Shown here in pieces: positions 19,200-30,525 of a DNA stretch of 41,406 nucleotides. The notes beneath the pieces were generated by a model. It was not told where the DNA came from, made no database searches, and worked only from the letters and a program-made list of their open reading frames with translations. Made by a program: the position numbers and the translations under genes. Within the stretch, counting starts at the first letter, position 1, and every line of letters begins with the position of its first letter. Origin of the DNA: Zelonia costaricensis (lineage: Eukaryota; Euglenozoa; Kinetoplastea; Trypanosomatida; Trypanosomatidae); assembly GCA_030849075.1 (NCBI GenBank), contig JASAOO010003324.1:1-41406 (forward strand), in the 5' to 3' direction.

Positions 19200-21606
19200 G
19201 TCACTTCGGTAGGGGGAGGGGCGGCGCGATAGCAACGTTCGTGTGTACCCACAACGGCCGATCTACTCCGTTGCGGCAGTCGGCAAAAAACAACAACAGC
19301 AACAAAAAGAGAAACAGAAACACGCAAAGATGAGAAAAACAAAAAAAAAGAAGAAAGAAGAGGCACTCGTGTGAGGAGGAGGGGGGGGGGAGGAAGGGAG
19401 GGAGGTGGTGGGAGAGGTGGAAGTTCGGGCACAAACAATCGAGGGCTGCAAGACAGGTCGGAGGAGAGAGAGAGAGAGCACAAAAATGGGAAGAAAAAGA
19501 AAAAAACACACACACGAGGATCAGTGACGAAAACGAAAAACACACACGAGTGCAAACACAGAAGAGCGGCAGAGGGGATGGGCGACCTGCAGGACGGTGC
19601 AGACGCAGCGATGAGAGCGAGGGCACAAACGAAGGAAGGAGAAAAAAAAGACGTAAACGACGGCGTGAAAACAACAACAACAACGACAAAAACAGAAAAA
19701 AAAACCGAAAGAGAAGACACACGGTGGATGCCAGAGGTCGGAGAGGCAAGGCAGCACGTGGGTGGAAGCGCAAAGCAGCGCAGCGGAGAGACGCAGTTTC
19801 CTCGAGTACGAGGCGAAGGGAGGAGTCAGCCACAGCCAGAGCGTCGATGCAGGGCGTGTCTTGTTCAGTGAGTGTCGGATGAAGGTACAGGGAACGAAGT
19901 GGACAACAACGAAAGCAACAAATACGGTCAAGGAGAGAGAGAGAAGATCAACAAGAGCCCACGCGAACGCGAGGTATCCTAGCGGACGACTTCGAGGACT
20001 GATTCCTTTTTTTTTTTGGTTGGCGCCACCCTTTTTTTTCTCTCCTTTTTTTACTAGCGAGGCTGGTCTCGGTTACGGGCTGAAATGTTCGCCTGCGTCT
20101 CTGAATGCGTGTGTGTGTGTGTATGCGCAAGAACGTGGGTCACAGAGAAGCCGTGCGGAACAAGAAGAGGAAAAACAAAAGAAAAAAAAGCACGCAAGAG
20201 AGAATGCTGGTAACACGATAGACAGGCGCCAATGGCACTTGCTTCAAAAACGCCAGCAGCAGCCAGAGAGAGCGAAAACAAAAAAACAGTGTGAACAGAA
20301 GTGAGAAGGACGGGAGAGGGCACAGTGAGATCGAAGGCAGGCTACACGAAAGCGGAGAAAAAAAAAAAACAGATGAACCAGCCAAAAAAAAAAAAAAAAC
20401 CGTCAGGGGAAGGGGACGGAAAGAGAAACGGCGCAGCAACAACCAAAAAGAGAGGGGTCAGTGCAGAGCTGAACCAACGCACGCGTTATCCCGTATTTTT
20501 TTTTTTTTTTAGAATGTCCGTTGTCAAACCTTCACAATCGCGTCAGGACGAAGGAGGAGACGAAGAGAAACAAACAAGCCAACAAGAAAGAAAGAAGAGG
20601 GGGGCGGGCGGCGATGTAGACGACAGAGGTGGCAGGAGAAAAGAGGAGGGAAGAAGGTGCAGCAGACTGGACACTGGCACACAAGCCCAACACAAGAAAT
20701 CACACGTACCAACACGCGCGCTTATGGATGCACTAAAAAAACAAGGACAAGGGACAGACGGAAAAGAACACCAAAAGTGGGAGCTGGAAGAAGACAACAA
20801 GCGAGGGAGAGAGTTACGGTGCGAGAAGGGGTCTGGAGAAACACGGTTAGATCGTTTGTACGTGCCGCCACCTCTTACACTTAGACGGCTCTTTACTTTA
20901 TACCGAAGCTACAGCGATAGTGGGACACAGTCCCCAATAGCAGAGCAGGAGGAGAAGAGCAAAGAGGCAAGGGAAGCCTGCGGCCACGCGATGCGCACGC
21001 GCCGCCAGAGAGGTGAAAAACAGAAAACAACAAAAAAATGAAGCAAACACAAGACCCGCGCACCGAGCTCTGAGAGAGGGTAGTCGAGCGGGAAAGGACT
21101 ATGATCAAGAACAGGACGAGTCGGAGAAGTGAGGGAGGGAGAGAGGGAGGGGGGGGGGTGGGTGGGTGACGGATGCAGAGCGAGGATCAACACACGCAAT
21201 ACACGCACACCACACAAACACAGATTTGCACACACACTCAAAAGAGAAAAAAACAGAAGCGCGCTGAAGGAGAGAAGAACCGGCGTAGAGCTCAAGTGAG
21301 TCCAAGCAGCCTTTTCGTTTAGGACTCTGGTTGTGTTTTCTTTTTCTTCTCTTTTGCACTGTCGGTGTTTTCACCGTGCTCCCCGTTCCGTGACTTGGAC
21401 GGCACTTCTTTTTTGTTTTTGTTTGTGCGCCCTCCCCCCGTCAGCGGGCACGCAAGACCGGAGAGAAAAAAAGAAAGGAAAAAACACACCGACGATGCAA
21501 AAGCGGAAGTGTCCCGCCTGCACCGGTGCACACACACACACACAAACAAAAACACAATCAGCAACAGCAGGAACGCACAGAGTCACCAAGGCTGAACGAC
21601 TCAGCG

Positions 21607-21630
21607 ACACACACACACACACACACACAC
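21607..21630. repeat. CA microsatellite
   Basis: A perfect (CA)n run of about 24 bases. A shorter CA run lies about 80 bases to the left (21530-21543). Confidence 0.9.
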
Positions 21631-23674
21631 AGTTGGACACAAGTACGAGGAGGAAGCAGCCGTAGCAGTACGGGCACGGCGCTGCGAAGAGAATTCAGAG
21701 AAAAAAAAGAGAGCCGACGAAACGCAAGTAGGCTGGATGCGGGTGGCCTCGCGAGAGATAGGACGGAGCGAGCGAGAGGCGTAACAAGAGAAGAAAGAGA
21801 AGGGGGGCGATCTGACGATCTTCCGAGCTCTTCGTTCGCTGGCTTCTGGTCTGGGTGGGGTCGCACCCACTACCGCGCGTGTTGCACAAAGAGCAAAAAA
21901 GAAGGTGCGACCTAAGCTACAAAAGGCTAGTGAGCAGGCGGAGGGGGAGAGAGAAAAAAAAAACGAGAGCTGCGAAAGACCGACTCCGACGTGAAGAGCA
22001 GCACAGGGGGGGGGTCCCTACGAAGCGTGCGCGCCTGGCTCTGTTGATAGATTTTGGTTGGAGGTCAGAGGGGAGAGAGGGAGGGGAGAGTGGAGTAGAG
22101 GAGGCGAACCTAGTGCGAAGGGAGTGGGGTGGGGAATGGGGAAAGAAGAAGAGGGAGGTGCGAGTGAGAGAGAGGAGCGATTTGTGGCCCGCAACCTCCT
22201 TTGGCTTTCTAGTTTGCGGGCTTTCTAGAAAGGAGCAGAAGGCGAGGAGACGAAGGGCCACGAGGCACCTCCTCAGGAAAAAAAAAAGGTTCTGCTGTGC
22301 AGAGTCCGCGACAGCAGCGTTGCGAGGGAAGGCCGGGGAGGGGAGGGGGTGGTGGTGGTAAGAAGGCGAAATCGAGGAAGAAGCAGCAAGAGTCCTAGAG
22401 AGAGGTGAGGGCACGGCACCACGTTGGAAAGACCCGCCGTGCCTGCTATTAGGCTGGGGTACACGTGCGCGGTCAACTGACCTTCTCTCGTCGTCTGATC
22501 CTGCGGCGACACGGGCGGTGAGGCGTCCTCGTCTTTGCTGAGATTTCCGCCTGCCGTGTGCCCTGTCAGACGCAATGAAGAAGAAATAGAAGGGGGGCGG
22601 AGAGGGACGGTGGAGCGGCTACCTCGTACAGAGAAGTCAGGGGCGCAGATGCGTGCAAAAAAGGCGTAGCCCTCGGCGAGACCACAGGGGATGCAAGACT
22701 GGCTGTTCAGCCGGACAGAGAGTCGGGGGGGGGGGCGGGAAAGCAATGGAGAAGAAGGGCTGGGGGGTGGGGTGAGGGGCACGCTCACGGAGGACTGGGC
22801 GTGCGAGAGGTGAGAGGCTTTCTCGCGAACAAGAACTACTGTTGTGCGAGGTGCCAGGATTGTGTATGAACGTTGTTGGAACGGCGACTCACGCAAGCAG
22901 AAGCAGAGGGCAGGGAGTAGGAGGTAGAGGGGTGCGGGTTGGGGGGGGGGGAGGCTGCACTCGCACGGTTAGAGTAGAGCTAGGCAGCAGGGAGCATCGG
23001 CCGAGCTCTTCACTGAGGGCCTCGACGCACGCGAGAGTCTCATGCGCAAAGGAGCGCTGAAACATTACTGGCACACACACACTCACGGACCCAGGCCCAC
23101 ACCGCAGGAGAACGCGGGGCAAGAGCACCGTTGGGTGTTTGCAGTAGGTATACTCGCACTACCGCGTGGCAGCGATGGTCCTCTGTCTTCGTTCACCTTG
23201 TTCTCTTGCGGCAGTGCACATCACTCGGCGTAGCACTTTGCCGCCCACCTCCGTTTACGGTTCGCTCTGCTGCCGCTGTGAATCGCACGCATGTTTTAGA
23301 GAGAGAGGAGGAGAGTCGCGGAGGCGTGTATGTTTTCTTTTCCCTTTTCTGCATTGTTCTGCCCTTGCAGTGTTTTAAACAGGTCGAGAATCCAAGCATG
23401 GCCATACAAGCACCACGCAAACACACACACAGACCCCCCCCCCCCACACACACAAACCCCAAACAGGAAAGCGCCGAAAATGCGCTGCTCCCACAACAAA
23501 ACGGGAATAAGGTGCGCGAACGCTCCTACACAGACCCCCGCGTCGTTGAGTTGACGCGTAGGGTCATGCCTACAGTCGAGCATTGCCCACCGTCTTCAGC
23601 TGCGAGTGGAACAGCAGCCGACGCGAAACACCACCCACTGAAGCCGAGGGGGGGGGGGGGGAGAGGAGGGGACC

Positions 23675-24856
23675 CTACATCTGTTCGCCAATGTTAGCTG
23701 GCAGTTCCTCAATCTGTGTGGCGTAGAACTGCTCAATATCGCGCAGCAGGCGCAGCTCATCGCGGCGGACAAACGTGATGGCGAGCCCGGTGCGCCCCAT
23801 GCGGCCGGTGCGGCCAATGCGGTGGATGTACTGCTCGCGCGAGAGCGGCAGATCGTAATTGAGCACTAGGGAGACGCGCTCCACGTCAATGCCACGGGCC
23901 CACAGGTCTGTCGTGATAAGCACGCGGCTGTGGCCGTCGCGAAACTGCCGCATAATCTCGTCTCGCTCCGCCTGCGGCATGTCGCCGTGCATCGCGCTCA
24001 CCGTGAACTTCTCCCGCGTCATCTTCTTGGCCAGCTGCTCCACCTTCTTGCGCGTGTTGCAGAAGACGACGGCGTGGGCGATGGTGAGGCTGTCGTAGAG
24101 TTCCATCAAGACATCGAACTTGTTCTTCTCCTCATCCACGGAGACGAAGTACTGCTTGATACTGTCGACCGTGATTTCATCTCGCTTGACAAGAATGCTC
24201 GCCGGCTCCGTCATGAACTTCTCCGTCATCTCGAGCACATCGGCCGGCAGCGTGGCGGACACGAGGATGACCTGCAGTGGCGGCACCATACGGTAGATGT
24301 CGTGAATCTGTGCCTTGAAGCCCTTGCCCAGCATCTCGTCCGCCTCATCAAGCACGAGCGTCTTCAGCCCGTTCACGCGGAGGCTCTTGCGGCGGATCAT
24401 GTCGAACACGCGGCCTGGCGTGCCGGAAACGATGTGCACGCCGCTCTCGAGGCGGCGGATGTCCTCCTCGGTGCTCTTGCCGCCAATGCAGGCGTACGCC
24501 GTGAGCCCCATGTGGTGGCCGATGTTGTTGCACAGGTCCTGCGTCTGCACGGCGAGCTCGCGTGTGGGGGAGAGGATCAGCGCCTGCGTCTCGCGGGTGC
24601 GCGGCTCGCATGCTTGGAGGAGGCAGACACAGAAGGCGGACGTCTTGCCGGTACCGGAGGAGGCCTGCGCAATCACATCGCGGCCTTGCAGGAAGGGGGC
24701 AATGAAGCGTTTCTGGATGGCGGTCGGCTGCTTGTAGCCGAAGCTGTACATGCCCTTGAGAAGCGCTTCCTTAAGCCCCATCGCCTCAAATGTGGGGATA
24801 GCCAGAACGTTGGCCTGGATGTCGTCCACCTGCTCCGCGTCCATTGCTGCAGCCAT
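23675..24856 (-). CDS. FAL1: DEAD-box RNA helicase, eIF4AIII/FAL1 type
   Basis: A complete 393-residue DEAD-box ATPase, the usual size of the eIF4A group, which unwinds RNA or clamps on it. All motifs are intact: Q motif around GYKQPTAIQ (40-48), motif I ASSGTGKT (65-72, Lys71 binds ATP), Ia PTREL (97-101), GTPGR (145-149), DEAD (170-173), SAT (200-202), motif IV VVFCNTR (263-269), TDLWARGID (316-324), and HRIGRTGR (345-352). The Trp in the motif V region and the C terminus ([19 protein letters not shown]) point to eIF4AIII/FAL1 rather than translation factor eIF4A1. In other eukaryotes eIF4AIII is the exon junction complex anchor and acts in rRNA processing. I recall a Leishmania homologue on chromosome 28, which I cannot confirm. 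The first ATG lies 17 bases after a strong acceptor-like AG; a second ATG follows four codons later. Confidence 0.97.
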   Translation of the reverse strand: MAAAMDAEQVDDIQANVLAIPTFEAMGLKEALLKGMYSFGYKQPTAIQKRFIAPFLQGRDVIAQASSGTGKTSAFCVCLLQACEPRTRETQALILSPTRELAVQTQDLCNNIGHHMGLTAYACIGGKSTEEDIRRLESGVHIVSGTPGRVFDMIRRKSLRVNGLKTLVLDEADEMLGKGFKAQIHDIYRMVPPLQVILVSATLPADVLEMTEKFMTEPASILVKRDEITVDSIKQYFVSVDEEKNKFDVLMELYDSLTIAHAVVFCNTRKKVEQLAKKMTREKFTVSAMHGDMPQAERDEIMRQFRDGHSRVLITTDLWARGIDVERVSLVLNYDLPLSREQYIHRIGRTGRMGRTGLAITFVRRDELRLLRDIEQFYATQIEELPANIGEQM

Positions 24857-25470
24857 CGTCGTTTTTCCAAGAGCTGGGGTGCGGGAGAGGAAGAAAGGCG
24901 AAGTAGACAGGAAGAAAAAGGCGAGATGAGAGCTCCAGAAGAGCTGATGCAGATGGGAGGAAGGGAGGAGGGTATGGGGCGTCGTTGTAGACGCGCAACC
25001 TGCCTTTCTTGGCGATGCTCGACCTGCTGATTTCTCCATGTGTGTGTGTTTGTGTATGTGGGCGAGGGTGTGTGGCGGTTCGCGGTGCAGAAAGGGGAGG
25101 CGAAAGGGAAAGACAAAGGCTGGCGAGATAGGAGAGCGGGGCGGAGGGATAAGAAGAAGGGCATACTCGGGTCGCCAGACGCAGAACTCCCCCTTTCTGC
25201 CTTGCGACTGCGTCAGCACGTGCGCTGGGGTACCTGCAATGGGACGCTGCTGACTCATCGCGCACGTGTGTGTGTGTGTGTGTGTGAGTGTTTGCGTTTG
25301 TGTGCGCGCACGTGGTTGTAGACCGTGCTCGAAGTACAACATGAACGCAACAAGCGGCGCGTGTAGTTCGGGCTTCCCCCGCACACTGGAGAAAGGAAAA
25401 GAGAGAGAGAACGGAGGGCAAGCAGGAAGGCGGGGGCGGGCGCGTCGAATGGGATGACACGCACAGCGGG
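24857..25470. other. Short intergenic region
   Basis: Contains the helicase 5' flank, a (TG)n run at about 25266-25287 with further TG-rich sequence, and the 3' flank of the coiled-coil gene. No gene is seen. Confidence 0.75.
24874..24926 (-). promoter_or_regulatory. Putative spliced-leader acceptor, FAL1-type helicase
   Basis: On minus, a 50-base pyrimidine tract (cctttttcttcctgtctac and onward) ends in caccccAG at plus 24874-24875, 17 bases before the ATG. It is the clearest such site in the window. Confidence 0.55.
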
Positions 25471-27444
25471 CTAGCGAAGGGTCGGCGTGGTGGCGAGCGT
25501 GAGCCTTGAGTGTGTCGTGGCGGCATCCACCTCCTCCCGCAGCCGCAGCGCGCGCGACACCATCTGCTCGCGGTGAAGCGACTCTCGCAGCTGGGCCATG
25601 ACGCCAGTGCTGCGCCGGCACGCCTCCTCGAGCAGGCGGTTGCGCTGCTGCACGCTGGCGAGTCGCGTCTGCACGTCGACGAGGGCCGGCGCTCGTCGGG
25701 CCTCGTCGAGGCTGCGCTCCATCACGCTGCGAAGGACGCTCGCCTCGCTGCGGCTTTGCTCCTCCAGCACCAGCCGCGCTGCCGCTTCAGCCTCTGCCCG
25801 CGCGCGGCAGCGCGCGGCCACTTTCTTGAGCTTCTCCACCTCGGCCGCCCACGCGTCCACCTCGGCCTGCATCTTTGCCTTGTCGCTGGTCGTGGCTGCG
25901 GCGCCGTCGCGCTCGCGGGCCTCGGCCTCTGCCAGTCGACTGGCCCACGTTGCGTCGCGCTGCGCAAGAGCTTCTTCGTGGCCCTCAGCGAGTGCTGCCA
26001 TCGCCTCGGCGTGGCGGTCCTGCACGGCGCGGAGCTCGGCCTGGTGCTCCGCCTTGACCGTGTCCAGCGCCTCCTGAAAGTTGAAGGCGTGCCGCTCCGT
26101 CTCCCGCAGCTGCGCCTGCGTTGCCTGGAGCACGGCTTCCATAGCCTGCACGAACTCCTGCTGCTTGCGCAGGGCGACAACTTCTTTATGGGCCGCCTTG
26201 GCTTCGTCCTGCGAGGCGCGGAGCCGCTCCTCCAGCACGGCCTTGTGCCGCTCCGCCGCCTGCAGGCTCTCTTCCACGCCCTGCAGCTTGGCGCTGGCAG
26301 CCTCGGTGGCGGTGCCGTGCTGGTGGCGCAGGTGGCGCTCCTTATCGGCCAGGCTGATGTAGCGATCGCGCAGCGCCTGCATCTCCTCCTGCGCGGCGCT
26401 GTAGCGCTGCTGCAGCTCCGCCAGTGCCGACTGCTGCTCCCTGCCTTCCTCCACCCTTCTGCTGAGCTTCGCCAGGCGTAGGCGGTGCTGCTCCTGCTCC
26501 GTCAACAGCGCCTCGTGACGGTCGGTGAGGCGGCGCAGCTCGTCCTGCGAGGCGGCGAGGGCGCAGCCGAGACGGCGCACCTCGCGCGCCGTAGCGCGGT
26601 GAAGCCCCTCTGCCGCAGCACACCGCTCGACGAGCAGGTCCACGACGCTGTCACGCTCCTCCGACGCCAGCGAGCTGCACGCTTGTGCCTGTCGCGCCAG
26701 CTCCGCCTGTGCGGTTAGACGTTGCTGCAGCTCGTGCGCCGCGCTCTCGGCGAGGTCGGCGCGACGCGCGTGGTGCTGGGCCTCCATGCCGGTCCGGTGC
26801 AGTGCCTGGGCCTGCCTCTGCGCGCTTGCCTCGCCCTTCTGCCGTGTGGACGCATGCAGCGCCTCCCACTGGGCGACGGTGGTCGACGCCAGCGCCTCCT
26901 GCGCGGCTGCGAGGAGCCGTACACTGTGCACCTCCGACGCTGCCTCACACAGGGTCTGCAGGGACGGGAGTGCGGCCTGCTCGAGTGCGCGCCGCTCCCG
27001 GTCCTCGGAGGCGGTCAGGAAGTCCACCACGTAGCCCTCCCACTCGCTGCAGCACCACTGGGCGTACTGCATTCCCTGCCGCAGACTGCGCAGCTCTGCG
27101 GCCATGCTCCGCACGTCCTCGACCACGTCGCGCAGCCCGTGATCGAGCTCGGAGGGGCGGTCCAGCACGACACGCAGCTCCGCCATGCCCTCCCGCCACG
27201 CCGCGCTCTCGGCGTCCTGGGCCGCGATGAGAAGCTGCTTCTCACGCAGGTCCGCCTGGAGAGACGCGACGAGGACCTGCGTGGTGCGCAGCTGCGCCTC
27301 CAGCTCCTCGCGTGCCCCCAGCGCCTGCTCCACGAGCCGGCGCATGCGCTTGTTGTCCTCGAAGAGCTTCAGCGCATCGGAGTCCTTCTCCGCGATGGTG
27401 GCGAAGTAGTTCTGCAGGATGACGTCGACATCGCTGTCGGACAT
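25471..27444 (-). CDS. Coiled-coil protein, hypothetical
   Basis: The 657-residue protein is almost entirely predicted coiled coil, from about residue 25 to 640. It is rich in Ala, Glu, Gln, Arg and Leu, with continuous heptads such as [25 protein letters not shown] near the start (key Leu, Val and Ala at a/d positions) and many Ala/Gln-rich repeats. The N terminus ([32 protein letters not shown], given here only as its general acidic and helical character) is the least repetitive and may be a small capping domain. No membrane segment is seen. Such proteins in trypanosomatids are often flagellar, basal body or cytoskeletal, but nothing here proves that. The start is the first ATG after an acceptor-like AG 84 bases upstream; a longer frame through 27726 covers pyrimidine-rich UTR. 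Confidence 0.93.
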   Translation of the reverse strand: MSDSDVDVILQNYFATIAEKDSDALKLFEDNKRMRRLVEQALGAREELEAQLRTTQVLVASLQADLREKQLLIAAQDAESAAWREGMAELRVVLDRPSELDHGLRDVVEDVRSMAAELRSLRQGMQYAQWCCSEWEGYVVDFLTASEDRERRALEQAALPSLQTLCEAASEVHSVRLLAAAQEALASTTVAQWEALHASTRQKGEASAQRQAQALHRTGMEAQHHARRADLAESAAHELQQRLTAQAELARQAQACSSLASEERDSVVDLLVERCAAAEGLHRATAREVRRLGCALAASQDELRRLTDRHEALLTEQEQHRLRLAKLSRRVEEGREQQSALAELQQRYSAAQEEMQALRDRYISLADKERHLRHQHGTATEAASAKLQGVEESLQAAERHKAVLEERLRASQDEAKAAHKEVVALRKQQEFVQAMEAVLQATQAQLRETERHAFNFQEALDTVKAEHQAELRAVQDRHAEAMAALAEGHEEALAQRDATWASRLAEAEARERDGAAATTSDKAKMQAEVDAWAAEVEKLKKVAARCRARAEAEAAARLVLEEQSRSEASVLRSVMERSLDEARRAPALVDVQTRLASVQQRNRLLEEACRRSTGVMAQLRESLHREQMVSRALRLREEVDAATTHSRLTLATTPTLR

Positions 27445-27528
27445 GGGCAGTGATGTGTGCCGACGCGGCAGCGCGGTGAAGCGAGCGGGGGGGGGGAGGT
27501 AGAGTGACGGTGGTGGAGAACACGAGTC

Positions 27529-27570
27529 CTGTGGGCGGAAGTTAGGGGTGAGGGAGTTGGGGAGGGGCAG
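27529..27570 (-). promoter_or_regulatory. Putative spliced-leader acceptor, coiled-coil gene
   Basis: On minus, a pyrimidine-rich tract (cctgcccctccccaactcc and onward) leads to cgcccacAG at plus 27529-27530, about 84 bases before the ATG. Confidence 0.45.
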
Positions 27571-27879
27571 GGCAGGTGCGCTGCCTTCTCGATGTGCACG
27601 CCTGGGCAAAAGCGAAACCAAGAGGTGCGTCGTGTCTATTGACCTGGTATGCAAGTCGCTGCGGGCACAGCTTGTCTTACACGTTGTATGAGTTCTATGA
27701 AGAATGAGACTCACGCGGACATACACGCAGTTGAGAGTGTGGGGGTGCAGTTTCAGTGTAGTCTACGCACGGCGCATGTGCGAAGAGAATCAAGATGGAG
27801 TGTGCTGATGCGTGGGAGAGAGAGAAGTGGGGAGGGGGGGGGGGCTGTCGAGCCGCCGCGTGCGCTGGACCACTATCTG

Positions 27880-27934
27880 AACGCACACACCCACGCACAC
27901 ACCCACGCACACACACACGCACACACACACACAT
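27880..27934. repeat. Interrupted CA array with acgcacacaccc units
   Basis: A (CA)n array broken by regular CG and CC, giving repeated units close to acgcacacaccc. It is on the 5' side of the coiled-coil gene. Confidence 0.85.
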
Positions 27935-28314
27935 CGACACACAGAAGAGAGGCGCAGTGATGAGAGAGGAGGAGGAGGCGCAGTAGTCGAGAGGACGAGC
28001 GTAGCGCTACGTACACGCAAGGATGCCCACAACCCGAGAAGCGGCAGATGTGCTGTTGAGCGCGTACACGCACACACACACACACAAACACGATTGTAAG
28101 AGCGCTGTTCATTTCGTCCAGCCCAAGTGGTAGGCCAACGATGTAGGCGAGGCGACGGTGCGCTGTTACCCACCCCCGGCTCTCATGCTCAGACCCCTCT
28201 CACACTTCATCAGTCACACAAGCAAACGTCTCCACGCTGCAGGGCGCCACCAAAAGGGACGGATGAAGCGCTTCTCTGTTTTAACCACACACACATCAAG
28301 GGCAGGATGGGGGA

Positions 28315-28360
28315 TGCACACACAGGCACACACCCACACCCACACACACCCACACCACAC
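28315..28360. repeat. CA-rich simple repeat
   Basis: About 45 bases of CA with interspersed CCCA interruptions, similar to the array at 27880. Confidence 0.85.
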
Positions 28361-28830
28361 GCCGGGTCGACATGCTCGCCCGCCTCACTTTTTTTCTTTT
28401 TGTGTTTTTTGTTTTATTCAATTCCGTCATCTGCTGCCGTAGTCCCCCTAGCCCTTTCCGCACCGCCACCACCCCAAAAGCGGGGAAAAGGCTGAAAAAC
28501 TCGAGCCCCCCAAAAAAACAAAACAAAAAAGAGAAAAATGGCGCCGTTCAAGAAGTTAGCGGCCGCACGCCCCTTCCATGGGAAAAAAAAACGCGGGGCG
28601 AATCAGGCACGGGCAGAGCACTATACATGGTCGAGTGCGATACGACGGTAGGTGAGAAAATCCTGGACGAGAAGAGGGGAAGGGGAGGGGGTGGAGAGAG
28701 GGGGGGGGGGCCCTAAAGAGAGGAGGACGCGGGGGGCTCAAAGTGCACAAGACACAAAGGAAAGATGGTGCAGGACGAGTGAGGATGCGGTGCAGCAGGG
28801 GGGGGGGGTGGTGGTGGGGGGTTTGGTTGG

Positions 28831-29499
28831 TTACAGGCCCATCTTCCAGCGCACCGCCGCCGCCCGGTCGGCCCTGTCGTCTTCGTCGTCGTCGCCGTCT
28901 GCACCGCCACCGAGGTGGTCGTTGAGAAGTCGAACCTCCTCGACATCCTCACGCTGCTGCAGCTGCGCGGCCTCCTCGTCCTCGGACAGTCGGCGGTCCG
29001 CCGCGCGGTGAGCGACGGCGCACGACGAGGCGGCTGACGTGGCGAGCAGCGGCGCCGGTGGAGGGGGTGCGCGGCGCGTTGCCGGCCCGTGTGCGAGGGC
29101 GGATAGGCGCCGCTGGTCGTCTGCGTGTGCCTGTCTCTGCGAGTCCTGCTGCGACTGCATTTGCCGGTGCCGCGGTGAGGCCCGCATCGCGAACAAGGAG
29201 CTGCTGCGACCAGCTGACGAGGGCGTCAAGTGGTGCTGCTGCTGCTGTGTTGGAAGTGAGGTGTGGGCGAGTCCGTTGCCGTCGCCTCGCTGTTGCTGCG
29301 TCAGACGCGCCTCGAAGGCCGCGATGGCGTCGGTGGAGGGTCCGAAGTCGGTGTCGTCATCGTCGTGCTCGTAGACGCCTTGCAGCATCGGGTCGGCCGA
29401 GCCCGTGACAGGGCTGACGGTGGAGGTGGCGAGGGGTGGCGACGCCGCGGGGGGTGCTGCTGCACCCTTCACCGGATTCGAGCGTGCCTTCGGCGGCAT
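28831..29499 (-). CDS. Acidic, Gln-rich hypothetical protein
   Basis: The 222-residue hydrophilic protein is not recognised. A basic/Ala/Pro-rich N terminus (MPPKARSNPVK) leads to an acidic patch DDDDTDF (46-52), a Q-rich part with QQQ and QQQQHH (68-90), and a basic/Gln helical stretch (107-131, MRASPRHRQMQSQQ). A Pro/Ala linker follows, then a second acidic region with SEDEE and GDDDEDD, ending in a short helix RAAAVRWKMGL. Mostly disordered by composition. The start is the first ATG; the longer frame begins with GTG. No AG lies between the ATG and an acceptor-like site about 138 bases upstream. Possibly a regulatory or RNA/DNA-binding protein, but function is unknown. It is less certain than its neighbours because of low complexity. 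Confidence 0.82.
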   Translation of the reverse strand: MPPKARSNPVKGAAAPPAASPPLATSTVSPVTGSADPMLQGVYEHDDDDTDFGPSTDAIAAFEARLTQQQRGDGNGLAHTSLPTQQQQHHLTPSSAGRSSSLFAMRASPRHRQMQSQQDSQRQAHADDQRRLSALAHGPATRRAPPPPAPLLATSAASSCAVAHRAADRRLSEDEEAAQLQQREDVEEVRLLNDHLGGGADGDDDEDDRADRAAAVRWKMGL

Positions 29500-30525
29500 C
29501 GAGGTGGGAGGAGAGAGGGGGAAGCAGGGGAGGGTTGTTAAGCAGGTATTGGAGAAGAGTGTGATGGCCGGATAGCATGGGCGTGGGTATAGCGGCACAC
29601 AGATGAAGATGCGATGGTGGTCGATGCGAGGGTGTGTCTATGGGTGAGGTGAGGATGCGAGGATGGGACGGGGACGAGGCGATTGCGTTGTCCGTTGTGG
29701 TGCAGGGGGACTGGGTGCTCCGAGATCCAAGATGGGAGGGAAGGGGGGGGGGGAGGGAGAAGTGAAAATGATGGGGGCGAAGAGTTTGAAAAGAAACGTG
29801 GAAGTGGCGCATCGCCTTGACTGCGTGCGCGGGATTCAGTTCACGTCTTTCCAAACGTGCAGCAGATGCAGCACACAGCACTTGAGCGTTTCTCCGTTCA
29901 CCACGTGCTCCAAGGCTGCACAAACGCGTGCGCATCTCGAATTCACTCGGAATGAAGAAACCCGGAGGGAAAACAGAAGCTGACGCCTGGAGGTGTTGAA
30001 GCGATGAAATTAAGAACCACATTTGTGCGATGCATACACACACACATATACACAGACTTACAAAAGAAGTAGTTGGCGACACTCCGTCTCGTGGATGCGG
30101 CGATAGGCGTCACCCTTTTCGCTCGGTGGAGGGCAGAGATCACAGAGGCAGGAGAGACAGGAAATAAGAGAGAGCAAGCTAGTGTGAAGGCGTCGCGACC
30201 CACCACACACACACACACACACAAAAGAAAAAGAGAAAGCGACGACGGCTGAATGCGTCGCGACATGCTCAAGTTGACCGTTCCGTTGATCGTACGAGTG
30301 GACCACGAGAAAGAAAAAAAAATGACAACAACACAAACCTAAAAACCGCAGGAGACAAGAGGAAGCCCGGCATGGATGTGAGTGCGTGTGCGTGTGCGTG
30401 CAGGCGGAGGCGACAGTTCTATAGCATCCAGAGTCCACACCAAACGCACACGCCTACACACACACACACAGGCCTTGGAGACGATTCTCGCACCGGGGAC
30501 AAACACGTAGTCCTCCTTCGCGTGC
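29500..30525. other. Intergenic region
   Basis: No gene is seen. It has G-rich DNA near 29744, CA runs (about 30036-30048, 30205-30222) and a TG/GC-rich tract about 30380-30400. Expected to carry the 3' UTR of the first DUF423 gene and the 5' UTR of the 222-residue gene. Confidence 0.7.
29638..29675 (-). promoter_or_regulatory. Putative spliced-leader acceptor, 222-residue gene
   Basis: On minus, ccccgtcccatcctcgcatc and more pyrimidines end in cccatAG at plus 29638-29639, about 138 bases before the ATG. No other AG lies between. Confidence 0.35.

Larger units (their letters stand above)
18706..23674. other. 5 kb gene-free region
   Basis: The longest stretch without a credible gene. Minus-strand open frames are Ser/Phe/Leu/Val-rich (for example 19097-19720, 22273-22896) and plus frames Lys/Arg/Glu/Thr-rich (for example 20301-21041), as expected from purine/pyrimidine asymmetry, and the long ones checked start with non-ATG codons. 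It holds a (CAC)n run, CA arrays, many poly-A and poly-T runs and G-runs. Likely the 3' UTR of the helicase gene and the 5' UTR of the 806-residue gene, or undetected non-coding RNAs. Confidence 0.6.
27445..28830. other. Intergenic region with CA arrays
   Basis: No gene is seen. It contains the interrupted CA array at 27880-27934, CA at about 28068-28086 and 28315-28360, poly-A around 28509-28520 and G-rich DNA near 28700. Expected content is the 3' UTR of the 222-residue gene and the 5' UTR of the coiled-coil gene. Confidence 0.7.

Noticed and set aside
20301..21041. 246-codon open frame on plus
   Set aside because: Starts with GTG and reads Lys/Arg/Glu/Gln from purine-rich DNA; no protein-like features.
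22273..22896. 207-codon open frame on minus in the 5 kb gap
   Set aside because: First codon is TTG; partly less repetitive, but no domain and a Leu/Arg/Ser-rich end from pyrimidine tracts.
23675..25621. 648-codon form of the helicase with an N-terminal extension
   Set aside because: The extra 255 codons read through TG repeats and pyrimidine tract, and a strong acceptor-like AG lies 17 bases before the ATG at 24856.
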